Part shown: one piece after another, positions 11,201-26,200 of the stretch
Numbering within the stretch: position 1 is the stretch's first letter
Layout of the letters: each line of letters opens with the position of its first letter
NCBI GenBank assembly: GCA_000328365.1
Contig: KB302363.1
Location: forward strand, 10,851 to 74,850
Direction: 5' to 3'
DNA length: 64,000 bases
Origin: Capitella teleta
Taxonomy: Eukaryota > Annelida > Polychaeta > Capitellidae
Program-made: the position numbers and the translations under genes
Notes under the pieces: model-generated
Told to the model about the DNA's origin: nothing
The model's database searches: none
The model's input: only the letters and a program-made list of their open reading frames with translations

Positions 11201-14200
11201 AAGATCTTGAGAGCTGCAGAAACCGGCAACAAGTTTTATCGCCATGGCGTCATCCTCAAGCAGGTTTGTGTTGAAATTTTTGTGTGTGTTTATTGCTTCT
11301 TCTGATTTTAGGTTGCGCATTTCTACAACAGCATTGACCAACAGATGATCCCCAGTCAGCAATCTATGATGTTGGAATCCGCTCTTGCGTTTGAACGCAT
11401 CATCAAGAACCCCAAAGCTGGTATGTCATTTTCAGATTTAAATTTAAAATTAAATTAAATTAAAATTAAATTTACTTGAATTAATTAATTTGTTTTTTTT
11501 TCTTCTCTTATTTAAACAGATGGAGAGAGTGGTAGGGATATGATGCGATATCACACTATATATCACTCATCACTCGTAGAACAAACATAAAACACGTTTT
11601 TCCTCTGATTTGTCAAAACTCAGCTCACTGTGCAGTCATTTATATATTGATTCAAGTCATTCTATCAATCATTCAATCAATCAATCATTTTCAGGGCACA
11701 AATCAAAAGGCGATGGAGTCCAAGTGACTTGGGATCGGCCGGATGAGCTGGAATTGTACATTGAAAAAGTGCAAAGTGCTGCAAACAGACTGACGTCAGA
11801 GAACAGACGGTTGCGCAAATGCCACTTCACTGTAGCAGAAAAGGTTTGTAATTATGAAAGCATCAATTTTATTGTAGCAATCTCATCACGTAGGTGGTCC
11901 AAATGATGGCAATTGACTTGCTGAGGCAACAGCAGAAATGGAAAGACAGCCTCATGGATATTCGCCAAATCATGGCAAATCTTGTTCAACAGGTTAACTT
12001 ATTATTATATTAGTTATGTTAATAATTTTGGCTGCAAATAACAGGGATTCTCAGCTGAGAATATGCGTCCCTGGAAAAGCCACTGGGATCGTCAGTTGTA
12101 CAAAGCGTTGGAGCATCAGTATCAAATGGGGCTGGAAGGACTCAACGAGAATCTTCCCGAAATCCGAGTGGAGCTTACCTTCCGGTATTTGTTTTGATTA
12201 ATTTATATTAATTTATAAATTGTGGGAATCTTTTTCTTTTTATAGACAACAGAGGTTGCAGTTCAGACCACCCCTTGAGGAAATCAAAGCGAAATATTTC
12301 CGTGAAATGAAGAAGTTCATTGCGATTCCGAATCATTTCAAAGGAGTTGGAGATGCGACTGAAAATCTCATTTTTCCTGCCATAATCGACCGAAATGGAG
12401 TTGGATTCATCACTTGCTACAAGAAGGCGGGTGACCTGTTTAGACGCCTCGAAAGGGCAGCTGAAAAGTTCAAGGTCAGCTTTCTTTTTGTACACTCATT
12501 TGATTTTCAATTTTTATTCTTCGCTTAGGATTGGGTTGTTCTGGGTGGGTTGGATATTGACAAATTTGTGAGTCAGCATCTTCAAAATTTGCCTGATTGG
12601 GAGAGAAATTTCAAAGCATTGAAAGTGAGAGGGAGAGATGCTGAGAAACTTCCAAAGTATGTTATACAAGCAAATAATTATCATTCACGATCATGATTGA
12701 TTTTACAGTGAGATCAAAGTGGACTGCATTGTGGTCAGTACTACTCCAGTGAAAGCCGTCATTGACGACCACATTCAGCGACTTTTTGATGCTCTGCTGA
12801 CGTCCTTGCGCAAGGGAATAACCAACGACTTCAATCGAATCGAAGGATTCCTCACGCAAGCCATGGAGACGCTGTCACAGCGTCCCCAGAGCGTGCAAGA
12901 GATCGGAGAAGCAAATGCCAAGCATGGAGAGTTCACCAAGCAGAAGAAGGAAATCTTGCCGCTGTTTGATGCGGCTGAGAGCAAAAATAAACTGCTGAGA
13001 TCTGTTGCTGGCGCTGGGGTCGATCAGCTGAACACGCTGCAAGGACGCTGGGATAAGTTTGAACTCATGATGGAGAGCCATCAACTGATGGTTAAGGAAC
13101 AGGTAACCTTTCACCCCTATATTTGGACTAGTTCATTCTTAGGGGAGAGTCTAATACTTTGATTGGTAAGCTTGGTGCTTGGTATATTTAGGAGAGTCTA
13201 ATTTGAGGTGTGGTACAATGTTTGATCAGGGTAACAATCTTAATCATGTTTTTTTTTTTTTTTTTTTCAATTCAAATTTCTGATGAGACTGAATCTTATC
13301 CTCAGATTGACGTGATGAAATCCAACGTTGAATCTCGCATCAAGAATTACGAACAGACGCTGGAGAAGTTCTCTGCTCGCTGGCACCAGTTGAAGCCGGG
13401 AGATGATGCCCTGGATGGCGATCAGGAGAAATGCCTCCAAGCTGTCAAGTCCATCAGGGAACGCAAGCAGGAGTTTGATGAACTAGACGCCAGTAGAGAG
13501 GCTCTCAAGTTAGTCTAATTGCAAATTTTATAATTTTATGGAGTTTTATATGCTTGTATATGAATTCTAATTCCCAGAATAATATTTTTTCTTCCCTATT
13601 TCCCTTATTGAAAATGAAAATCCCATAGACAAATCTCAAACTTTTCTGCTTTCATCCCAGAACTGACTGCGAGCACTTTGACCTTGAGTTCCCTGAATTT
13701 GAACTTGCTGAAGATCTGCGAGAAGATTTAAGCAAATATGAATCTATGTGGGGTCTGTTCGAAGAATTCAACAACGGGCTTCAAGATTTGGCCAAGGAAG
13801 ACTGGATCTCATTCCGGTTTGTCCTAAACCCAACTGGCATGTCAATTCAGTGCTTCCTTTCTAAATTCCAGGAGTCGATATTACCAGTTTGAGGAGTATC
13901 TCAGCCAGTGGTACGAGAAACTGAAATCTGACCAACCGACCACCATGACGGTCAGGCTGCAACAGGAGATTGAGAAATACAAGGTTAGAGAAATGATGAG
14001 TTATTAGACGAATGAATAAATTAATCCGTTGACAGAATGTTCTCCCAGTGTTGAAGTGGGTTCGAGGAGAACCACTCTCTCAGGATCACTGGATGGAGCT
14101 GTTCAGAATGCTGCACATGCCAAAGACTACCACGCTGGAGAAACTCACGTTTGGACAAATTATTGCAGCTTCTGATCACATTATTGCCAATGCTACTCAG

Positions 14201-17200
14201 CTGAAGGTATGATCATTTCTAAGGAAAAAAAAAAATAATAATAATTCATAATTTATAATTTTTGCTTTTTATTAATTGTTCCACTTCTAGGATTTGAATC
14301 AACGCGCGCAAGGAGAGGTGACCATTCGGGAAGCCTTGCGTGAGTTGGACCTCTGGGGTGCTGGGGCTGTGTTTGCCCTGACAGATTATGAGGACAGCCA
14401 CAAACACACCATCATGCTCATCAAGGATTGGAAAGAGCTTGTTAACCAGGTTTTATAATTATGCATAATTACAAATTCTATTTTATCTTTCTTGTTTTCC
14501 TTGTAGGTCGGAGACAACCAGTGCTTGCTTCAGTCACTCAAAGATTCGCCATATTACAAAAGTTTTGAGGATAAAGCTTCCATCTGGGAAGTTCGTTTAG
14601 CTGATTTGGACGAAATATTCCTCAACTTGAATCAAATTCAACGCAAGTGGGTTTACTTGGAGCCGATCTTTGGGCGGGGCGCTCTCCCGAAGGAACAGGG
14701 GAGATTTAAACGCGTTGATGACGATTTCAGGTTAGTGGTTATATATGTGGTTATATACATGGTTATATCTGTGGTTATCTCCAGAGCTATCATGGCGGAT
14801 GTGAGGAGAGACAATCGTGTTCTGTCGATCGTTGGCAAACACGGTTTAAAAGGACAACTGACACAAATGCTGGATCAGTTGCAAAGATGCCAGAAGTCGC
14901 TCAATGAATTCCTCGAGGTTAATCAACTAAATTAATCCAATTAATTAACCGTTAATGACTTCATACAGGAGAAGAGATCCCAGTTCCCCAGGTTTTACTT
15001 CATCGGTGACGATGACCTTTTGGAGATTCTGGGTCAGGCCACAAATCCAGAGGTCATTCAGACGCATCTGAAGAAACTGTTTGCTGGAATTCACTCTGTG
15101 CAATTTGACGAGGGTACTCAACACATTGTGGCCATGAAATCTGTGGACGGGGAGATTGTGCCACTGAAGCATAAAGTTCAGATTCAGCCAGAAGTTGAGG
15201 TAACATTATTTCCGATGCTAATCAACGCGGTGGTAATTTTGATGTTTTTCACAGGTTTGGTTGAGTCGTTTAGCGGATGAGATGAAGGGAACGCTGAAAG
15301 AGCTCTTGAAAGATTGCCTCAGAGACGCCAAGTCTACACAAGGGCTTGACCCAAATAAATATCCGTCGCAAGTTTTATGCCTCGGAGAAATGGTTCAGTT
15401 CACCGAACGATGTGAGGAAGCGATGAAAACCAACAGTTTGAATTCGTTCCACGGAGAAATGCAGCAACAGTTGGATTCATACACGAACGTCGACATGGGA
15501 GGGGGAAGTGGCGCTCCAGGGGCGGAAAAGGACCCAGCGGTGGTGGTACTGGAACTGAAGCTGAAAGCACTCATTCTGGATTGCATCCACAACATCGAAG
15601 TTATTGAAATTCTGGAGAAGAACGGAGTACGCGATATTATACAGTGGCTCTGGCAGAAGCAATTGCGGTTGGTTATTGAGGTTTATTTTAGAGATGAGTT
15701 CTAATTTGGTTGTAGGTACTACATGGGCAAGGGAAGCTCAGCTGTGATGCGAATGGTGGACGCTGAGTTTGATTACACTTACGAATACCAGGGCAATGCG
15801 CCCAAATTGGTGCACACCCCTCTCACGGATAAGTGCTACCTCACTCTCACACAAGGTACTTTAGTCAACATGCGGCCAGATATTATTTTTACTTCATAGC
15901 CATGGCGATTGGACTGGGAGGGAACCCGTATGGACCCGCTGGTACCGGGAAAACTGAATCGGTAAAAGCGTTGGGAGGCCTCTTTGGACGCCAAGTGCTG
16001 GTTTTCAACTGCGATGAGGTGATTTTCAAAACTTGTTATATTGTCATATATTCACTCTTTGTATCTGAAAGGGAATTGATGTAAAATCAATGGGAAGAAT
16101 TTTCATTGGTTTGGTCAAATGCGGCGCGTGGGGATGCTTTGATGAGTTCAATCGTCTCGAAGAAGCTGTGTTGTCAGCCGTCTCCATGCAAATCCAAGTG
16201 ATCCAAGACGCTATCAAAGCCCGTGCTCCTAGTATCGACCTTCTCAATCGAGCTGTGAGTGAACTGGATGAATAAGTAAATCATAAGTCACAACTGAATC
16301 TTAATCAAGATTGACGTTGATCCGAATTCCGGCATTTTCATCACAATGAACCCCGCTGGGAAAGGCTACGGAGGTCGTTCTAAACTGCCGGACAATTTGA
16401 AGCAGCTGTTCCGTCCTGTTGCCATGTCCAAACCAGACAATGAGCTCATCGGGGAAGTCATTCTGTTCTCCGAGGGATTCAAAGACGCCAGAAATCTCGG
16501 CCGCAAACTGGTCGCAATTTTCAATCTCTCAAAGTAAAGATTGATCTATCTTTGTGTAGTTATTTATGTTATGCAATTGTTATTACAGAGAGCTGCTCAC
16601 CCCTCAGCAGCATTATGATTGGGGTCTTCGTGCGTTGAAAACTATCCTCAAAGGATGCGGATCTTTGCTTCAAAATACTAAGCAATCTGCTCAAGGTACA
16701 AAAATATTATTCATTTGTTGTAACCGTGTTTGTATCCCCTCTTGTCAATTCTTTTGTTACGATGCAGGAAAGGTGTCGAGCACAGATGAGGCCCGGCTTG
16801 TGGTGCAAGCGCTGCGTATTAATACGCTCTCTAAACTGACCTTCTCTGACAGCATCGCTTTTGACTCCCTCGTCAAAGACGTGTTCCCTGGCGTTCCATT
16901 TAAAGACATTGAATACGAAACGCTGAGAGAGAAACTGAAGGAAGTTTGCGCTGAGAGTAATCTCATGGTTAACGAAACACAGGTGGGCTCATGCAGTCGT
17001 GGGTGGGAATTGTCACATAATGTTATTCATAGATCCGCAAGTGTTTGGAGTTTTACGAGCAGACACGCCAGCGCATGGGAGTGGTGGTAGTCGGTCCCAG
17101 TGGATCTGGAAAATCAACCCTCTGGAAGATCATGAGACAAGCCCTTGCTAAGGTCGGAAAGGTCGTGCGCCAATACGTAATGAACCCAAAGGCCATGCCG

Positions 17201-20200
17201 AGAACTCAAGTACGACTCACAAGTATTGAGAACTTTGATTTGCAGTTTTTACATTTTAGTTGCTTGGACATATTGACATGGACACGAGAGAGTGGAGTGA
17301 TGGAGTTCTCACTTACGCTGCCCGCCAAGTGGTCAAGGAACCAGTTGGTCAGTCGGGTTTTCAAATTTTTGAGTTGAAAATATAAAGATGTTAATTTTCA
17401 GAGGTGCAATCGTGGATTGTATGTGATGGAGATATCGACCCAGAGTGGATTGAATCCTTGAACTCTGTGCTGGATGACAATCGTCTGTTGACCATGCCAT
17501 CTGGCGAGAGAATCCAATTCGGACCAAACGTGAATTTCATTTTTGAGACGCATGATTTGAGTTGCGCTTCGCCAGCCACCATCTCTCGCATGGGCATGAT
17601 ATTCCTCAGGTAGAGACTCATTCATATCTTAATTGGTATCTAATTAAGCATCTCATTAGTGATGAGGACACTGATGTGAAGGCGTTAGTCAACAGTTGGT
17701 TGATGAAGAAGGAAGAGAGAGAGAGAGATTCGCTCTCTGGTTGGATTGAGGACTACTTCTACAAAGCTCTTGAATGGGTTCTCAAACAGGTGTGCTGGAT
17801 TTTAAGCCATCGTGTCTTATTGAATGCTTTCTGTCTCAGGGTGATCTGGTGGTTGATACGAGTTTGGTTGGAACCGTCATGAACGGACTGTCGCATTTCC
17901 ACAACGTGAAGAATAAAACACATTTTGCTGTCTGTTTGGTCAGAGGCATTGGTGGCAACTTGAGCGAATCTTGCCGAGAGAACTTTGCTAAAGAGGTATT
18001 AATTGAATCACCCTATAAATCATAAATTAATCCTCCAATTAGGTCTTCTCTTGGGTGGGCGAGCACCTCCCGGACCCTCGACGACCACTAGACGTGACCT
18101 ACGATGACGAATACAGCCGCTTGACTGGCTACTCAAACCAGGTAGCCCACCCCTGACCCCCTCCCTCCAAAGTCCACAAATCTCGCTCTCCACAGATGTC
18201 TGACCAACCGACCATTGAGGACTTCACCGGGTCCAATCTCCCAGTCATTCGCACGGCTGATGTCCAGCGATTCATCGAGAGTTTTGCTTCCTGGCTGCAA
18301 CCTGAGAACCGACAGCCGTTTATTTTGAACGGTCCAGAGGGATGTGGCAAGGGCCTCTTGCTGCAGCACTGTTTTGACAGTCTGCGCTCATCTCAAGTGG
18401 CGACCATTCACTGCTCAGCGCAGACGTCTCCATCGCATATCCTGCAGAAATTGAGCCAGACTTGCATGACCATCTCAACCAACACTGGCCGAGTTTACAA
18501 ACCAAAAGACTGTGAGAGACTCATTCTCTACTTGAAGGATCTCAATCTTCCCAAACCGGACAAATGGGGCACGAGTCAGTTGACCGCTTTCTTGCAGCAG
18601 GTTGGTGTAGACAACAGAGCTGTTTTATTATTAATACTTGATTACAGCTGCTGACCTATAACGGTTTCTATGATTCCAATCTTGAGTTTGTCGGCTTGGA
18701 CGGTGTCCAGATCGTGGCCAGTATGAGCGCTGGCAGCTCTCTTGGCCGCCACAAGTTGACCACTAGGTTCACATCTGTGGTCAGGCTCTGTTCAATCAGC
18801 TACCCTGACCGGGATCAGCTCCAGGCCATCTACGCTTCATACTTGACCCCTGTGCTTGCAAGGCAGCTCTCAAAACACCCAGTGTGGTCGTCAGCATCCA
18901 AGATCAACGCCCTTGCTTCCACCATGGTCCAGGTGTATGAGCAAGTCCGGGCGAAATTTACAGTTGATGACTACGGACACTACCTGTTCACACCTCGAGA
19001 CTTGACCCAATGGGTGTTGAGTCTTCTCCGCTATGACTTGGCGGCTGGTGCGAATGAGAACACCAGCGACCAGGTCCTGGAAATTTGGTCTTATGAGGCA
19101 CACCGATTGTTCCGTGATCGAATTGTTGGTCCAGAAAATATTGAGCGTTTTGACAGTATTTTGATGTCGGTTGTAAGAAGCGATTGGTCTGGGAATATCT
19201 TCGAAGCTCTGCAAAGTGAGTGTTGGCGCTTGCTGTGATTTATATTATGATTTGTTTTGTTTTAGGTGCATTTTATGTGACATGGGGGGCTAGAGCTGAT
19301 GCCGGGGTTAGCGCCACAGGTATTGGAGCCCCTCTCCCCCCTCATGGGAAAGCCCTTGGGAAGCTAGGAGGGGAAGATCTACAGAAGGTTATCGAGAAAG
19401 GACTCTTGCAATACAGTAAGTGATTTGGTTTATAATTAACTAAATCTACTTTCTGCCTTTTAAGGTCGAGAAAACCGCGACTTGGATATTGTAGTGTTCC
19501 GAGAAGTCCTTGAGAACATCGCTCGTGTTGACCGCGTTCTGACCATGCCAGGGGGGTCACTGCTCATGGCTGGACGCACAGGAGTTGGACGGAGGACTGC
19601 GGTCACTCTTGTGGCCCACATGCACCAGATGACCCTGGTCACCCCCAAAATCTCCCGTGGTTACGGAGTGAAAAACTTCAAGAATGACCTGAAGACTGCG
19701 ATGCAGCTGACAGGCATAGAAGGCGAGCAGGCCGTGCTTTTGCTGGAGGACCATCAGTTCCTGGAACCTTCTTTCCTGGAACTCATCAACAGTCTGTTGT
19801 CGGCTGGTGAGGTGCCTGGTCTGTACAGCCCTGAAGAACTGGAGCCGCTCCTCGCCCCTCTGCGGGACCTTGCTTCGGAGGCAAACTTCCGTGGAACCAC
19901 GATGCAGTTCTTTGCTTCCAGTGGGTATACGTTGTAATTCTGTTATTTGTTAAGTTTGATCGATTAAACAGGGATTCGAACTAATTTACACATTGCCCTC
20001 ATCATGGAATGCACAAATACAAAGTTCTCTATGAACTGCGAGAGCAATCCTGCATTCTACAAACAATGTGCTGTTCTGTGGATGGACTCTTGGAGTCGGC
20101 AGAGCATGGTCAAGGTAGGTGGTTAATTGCCCAAATTAGCTGGGTTATTAATTACGCATAATTTTATTTGTAGGTTCCCCAACTGCTCCTGACGCGACCT

Positions 20201-23200
20201 CCCAAAGTAGAAGGAGCATCGCTCGGAGAGAAGAAACAAAGACAGCGGAAGTTATCTGGAGGCGATGAACTTCTAAAAGGATTTTTACACATCCACGAAT
20301 CATGTGACACAATCACAGATGTTGCCACACCACGCAGATACATGGCATTTGTGCACGCTTTCAACGAAGTTTACAACAATAATAAGAAAGGAATCCAAGA
20401 TCGGCAGACTCACTTGAACGCTGGCGTGGCCAAGTTGAACGAAGCCAAGGAGCTGGTGGCTGATTTGAACAGCAAAGCTGCCGAACAGAGCAGAGTGCTG
20501 GCGGAGAAACAGGAAGAAGCAGACCAGTCGCTCAAGGAAATCACCTTCACTATGCAGGTTAGAGATGCCACAATCATGAACATTGTTATAAAAATATATC
20601 ACTCATACTTTTGTATTACAAAGTACGATTTGACTTACAGAGTGCGAGTGACCAGAAATCAGAGATGGAGACGCTGAAAAAGCAAGCGGCTGAGGAGAAC
20701 AAAAAACTGGAGAAGCGCAAAGTTGAGATCGACAAAGAATTGCGTGAGATTCAACCTCTTGTGGACGAGGCAAGCGCTGCCGTTGGCGCCATCAAGAATG
20801 AAACCCTTGGGGAGATCAGAGCACTTAGAGCACCCCCTGATGTCATTCGGGATATTTTGGAAGGAGTTTTGCGACTCATGGGAATATTTGACACTTCTTG
20901 GGTCAGCATGAAAAGGTAAAGTCCTAACATTGGGTTTTTTTTTTGATTGTTGAATGTAAAATATTTTTTCCTTTCAAGTTTCTTGGCTAAGCGTGGGGTC
21001 AAAGAGGATATCCAGACTTTTGAAGCTCGTAAAATAACCCCAGAGATCAGAGATGGAGTTGAAAAAATGCTGAGCAAAAATGGAGCCTCTTTTGAGCCTA
21101 AGGTTCAAGGTTTAAAGGTCGTGTTCACTTGATATATTTTTAATTATTAACAGAACGCAAAACGTGCTTCGCAAGCAGCAGCTCCATTGGCTGCTTGGGT
21201 GAAAGCAAACGTGAAATTCTCGTATGTCTTGGAGAGAATTGAACCTCTAGAGTCAGAACAGGCCAAGCTGCAAAAGTGAGTTGTTAATTGTTGAAATATA
21301 AATTTTATAATTGGCTTTTAGAAATCTACAGAAAGCTGAATCTCGAATGGAGAAACTTGGTCGTGCGCTGGATGAAGTTGATCGCAAAGTTGAAGGATTA
21401 AAACGCAAGTTTGAGAAAACGACAACAGAAGCGGCAAAACTGAAATATGAACTTGAGAAAGCTCAGGAGACAATTGCGGCTGCGGAGAATTTGGTTGGAA
21501 AACTGCAAGGAGAATACGAACGCTGGAATGGGCAGGTAAGGATAAAATGAGGGACACCAAAGATATTGAAAACATTATTTTCAGGTTGGAGAGCTATCAC
21601 AAGAGTTAACAGAACTTCCGCTGAAAGCTCTGCTTGCGTCTGCGTTCATCACGTACATGTCGTCAGCCCCTGAAGACGTCAGGCATCAATGTCTGGAGGC
21701 GTGGAAGGATTTTGTTGGAGTTCGAACTTTTGATTTGCGGCGATTCCTGAGCACCGAGAGTGAGCAGTTGATCTGGAAAGGGGAGGGGCTCCCCTCGGAT
21801 GACCTTAGCATGGAAAACGCCCTCGTTATCCTCCAGGTAATGTATGATTATTACTATGGCGTTATTAATTATTTTGAGTGGTGATTAGTAGTGAGATATC
21901 AATGTATTTTTTTAGCTCTCTGGTTCAAGTGATTCTACTCAGGTATTAAATGGAAAACCACAAGATGCCATGATTTCGTTTGTTTGCGTGAAAACACAGA
22001 ATTTTGTTATTGTACGTGAATGTTTTTGACTGATTTGCAAAGATGGTGAATTTCCACCGTGTGTATGAAGTATTCTTCGTGCAATACTAATCATTTCTCC
22101 CCACGTTTGATTATTCCATTTTTCCGCTGCCCAACTTCAGATCAGCGCCTTGAAGGCGGGGGTACGTAAGCGCCTATCAGAGAGATATCACGTTTGTCTT
22201 TCCATCACTTATCATTCCTCCTTTCAGGTCACTGCCATATCAAATAATTTTCTGCCAAAAACCTATTTTTCTATCACTTCTAATCTGATCTTTATGCTGT
22301 GATGAAATTACCAACATATACATCCTGATCTTTTTGCACAATTAGTGATTACATAATTCCACAGACGTCTCTTCGGCCGTTCCTTATCGACCCTTCATCG
22401 CGAGCGACAGATTGGCTCAAAGTGCATTTGAAGGAGAACCGACTGGAGGTCATCAACCAACAGGTGTGTAGCCCCATGACCTTTGACTTGATTGATAAAC
22501 CTTCTCTTTTGACAGGATGCCAATTTCTCTACCGCACTGGAGCTCGCAGTGCGGTTTGGAAAGACACTCATTATTCAGGAAATGGATGGAGTTGAACCCA
22601 TACTGTACCCTCTACTACGAGGAGACCTCATCGCTCAAGGTACCACGGCTGCTTTGTTGCATGGATGAAGCTGACATCATAATTTCTCAGGTCCACGTTT
22701 TGTGGTTCAAATTGGTGAAAAGACAATTGATTACAATGAAGAATTTCGTCTTTTCCTGGCGACCAGAAACCCCGCCCCAGAAATCCCGCCAGATGCGGCT
22801 TCAGTTGTGACTGAGGTCAACTTTACGACCACTCGCGCTGGACTGTCTGGTCAGCTGTTGGCTCAAACGATCCAACACGAAAAGCCGCAGTTGGAAGTGA
22901 GGAAAACTGAGCTGCTCAAGCAAGAAGAGGACCTCAAGATTCAACTGGCAAAGTTGGAGGAATCCCTTCTGGAGGTTCGTGCAATTCTGCCCTCTGATTG
23001 CTTGATTTGGCTGAAGCTCTGAAAATGTTCTCTCAAATCTAATGCTTGGTATTAATTATTCTATCAGTGTTGATTTTTTTTTTTTTTTGCACGCAGGAGT
23101 TGGCCAACGCCAAAGGAAACATCTTGGAGAATAAAGAACTTTTGGCTTCGCTGAATCTCACCAAAGCCAGCAGCATCACTATCAGCGATTCACTCACAGA

Positions 23201-26200
23201 ATCCGTGCGCCTGCAAACATCGCTCGACCACGAAAGAAGCGCTTATTTACCATTGGCAGAGAACGGCAGCAAACTCTTCTTCATCATCTCCGATCTGTGT
23301 AAGATCAACAACATGTATCGCTTCAGTCTGGCCGCTTTCTTGCGCCTATTCCAACGTGCACTGCAGGGAAAACAGGTCAGAGTTCACGAGGAATGTTATG
23401 AGTTGTAAGAGTGAATTTTCTACAGGAAGGAAGCAGCCCTGAGCACAGAATTAAGTCTCTCAACAGTGCTTTACTGTATCTGGTTTATGAATACGTGTGT
23501 CGCTCACTATTCAAGGCTGATCGCTTGATGTTTGCACTGCACATGGTACACAGTATGTTCCCGGATATGTTCCAAGAGAACGTGAGTTTGACAAAATCGT
23601 GCGTTTGGGTATTTCAAGTTTTTTTTGAAGGAATGGGAAGCATTCACCGGAATGATCGTGTCTGACGTCAAGAACGAAGGGAGGTCAGCAGGTCAGGTTC
23701 CCAACTGGATTGAACCGGATCGCGCGCAAGCTGTATTGCTGATTCAGGTAAACTCATTTCCTTTGAATAATAACCACATTTATTCCTCTTTGTTCAGTCG
23801 ACTTTCCCGAAGCTATTCAGCGATCTGAACTTGCAAGACAGCTCTCAGTGGTCGCAGTTTGCCCGCAGTTCCCAGTGTGAACAGGACTTTCCCGGTCCCT
23901 TGCAACGCCAACTCTCCGCCTTCCAACAACTCTTGGTCGTGCAAGCAACCCGTCCTGATCGCTTGCAGTCGGCCATGAGCCTATTTGCCTGCCAGACGTT
24001 AGGTATGAAGGAACTGTCTCCGCCAAACGTCAACCTGAAGCGACTCTTCCAAAAGGAAACGACTGCTTCTGAGCCGATTCTGATCATTATCTCTGCTGGA
24101 GCTGACCCTAGTCAAGAGTTGGAAGATCTTGCTAAAGGGACGATCGGATCTGAGAAATATCGCCAGGTTTGTGTTTCAAATTATAATTGAAATTTCAGAT
24201 TTCAATGCATCTGAGGAAGTTTAACAAAATTGATTTTACTTTGACTTTCTAATCTATTTCATCTCCAGGTCGCAATGGGTCAAGGTCAAGCAGAGATTGC
24301 CCTTCAACTCCTGCATGAATGTTCGCGAAACGGCGAATGGCTGTGCTTGAAGAATCTGCATCTGGTCACTGCTTGGTTGCCATCTTTAGAGAAAGTTAGT
24401 ACTGGGTATTGACCCAAATGTGACCCTTATGAATATTCATCAACAGGAGATCAACTCCCTGCAACCGCATGAAGATTTCCGTTTGTGGATGACGGCAGAA
24501 GTTCATCCTAAATTCCCGACAATTCTCCTCCAATCCAGCCTTAAAATCACTTATGAGGTGCGCGTTAAACGACTTATCCATAATCCCTTATATTTCCTCT
24601 CAGGCCCCTCCTGGCATCAAGAAGAACCTCATGCGCACGTACGAATCGTGGTCTCCGGAGTTTGTGAGCAAAGGGGGCAGTGTCGCTCGATCGCAGGCCA
24701 TGTTTGCTCTTGCGTGGTTCCATGCTGTGATGCAGGAGAGACGCAACTACATTCCCCAGGTTTGCTCTCCTCTTCGCTCGTCTGACGGTCTCATATTTCT
24801 ATCCTTTTAGGGTTGGACCAAATTCTACGAGTTTGGAATGTCAGATTTGCGATCAGGTGCTGAGATCATTGACCGGTTGTGCTCTAGGGCTGGTACGTGT
24901 TGCTCTGGAAGCATTTCTTTGTTGTTGGTACTTTGAAAAAATTTTATTTGTGATTTTTGTTCTTTTTAGTTCGTGAATGTAAGTTTTTTATATTTTGTGA
25001 TATTTCACTGAATTCACTGATGGTGTTGCTTTTCATCAATGCTAGATCACATTGTTCATCACATCATGCTTATTAAATTACTGACAACTAGATTTGGCAG
25101 TATTTAATTGCTTTATTGGAAATGAAATATTATACAGTCACACTAAGATGAGATCAGACTTATATTTTATAATGCTAGAAATTGCCAGTAAGCTAATAAT
25201 AATCACCACGCTCTCATTTTCTGACAGGGCGGGGTCAAATTCAGTGGGATTTCGTGCACGGTCTGTTTGAGTTTGCCATCTACGGTGGCCGTGTGGACAA
25301 TCCATTTGACAACCGCGTCATGGTTTCCTACCTCACGCAATTCTTCGATCCAACAATTCTCTCAGAACAAAGCAGAGGCAACAAACGCTTGGGCCCCCTG
25401 CAGGTCCCCAACTCCACCATGTCAAGGGTGAGAATCCCCGAGCTAACCTATGACCTTCTAACCGTTTCCCCGCAGGATTATATCGAAGCCATTGAAGCCC
25501 TGCCTGAGTTTGACAAACCAGCTTACTTTGGTTTACCTGAGAACATCGAGCGATCATCCCAGAGAATTATTAGCAGCGCTGTTGTGTCAACTCTGAGAAT
25601 CTTGAAGAGAGCGGACGTCAAAGCTTCCAAGTTTGACAAAGATGTCTGGGCGAATGAACTTGGTCCGATTCTGAATGTGTGGAAGAAATTGAACCAGGTT
25701 GGTTGGTTTGGTGCGGTTCATAAAATATTATCATTTATCTTGTTTCTTTTATTATTTCCTTAGGGAGAGATGAAAGTGATTATTTCTTTCACTGTTTTTA
25801 TCACTTGGTTTTGATTCTATTCATTTTTATATTTCACTCTTTAAACAAATGCTTCCATATTAGCACTTACTCCTAGTCCAGTTTGCGTACAGTAGCATCT
25901 TCTTCATTGTATATCTCGTTTCCTAAGACACGCATGAATATTTCAGGGTCTGAACCTGATCCAATCCAAAGTCTCTCCTCCAAGCGACAAATCGGGCACA
26001 GACCCCCCGGTGAAATCCTTCCTCCTCCTGGAGAGATTCAACGCCATCCGTACAGTGCAGAGCATTCACGCCTCATTGGCGGCGCTTTCTAAGGTCATCC
26101 GCGGCACTCAGCTGTTGACGAGCGAAGTTCAGTTGCTGGCGTCTGCTCTGATGAATCAAGAGGTCAGTGACCTGTGAGTGACACAACAGGGGTGGGGGTG

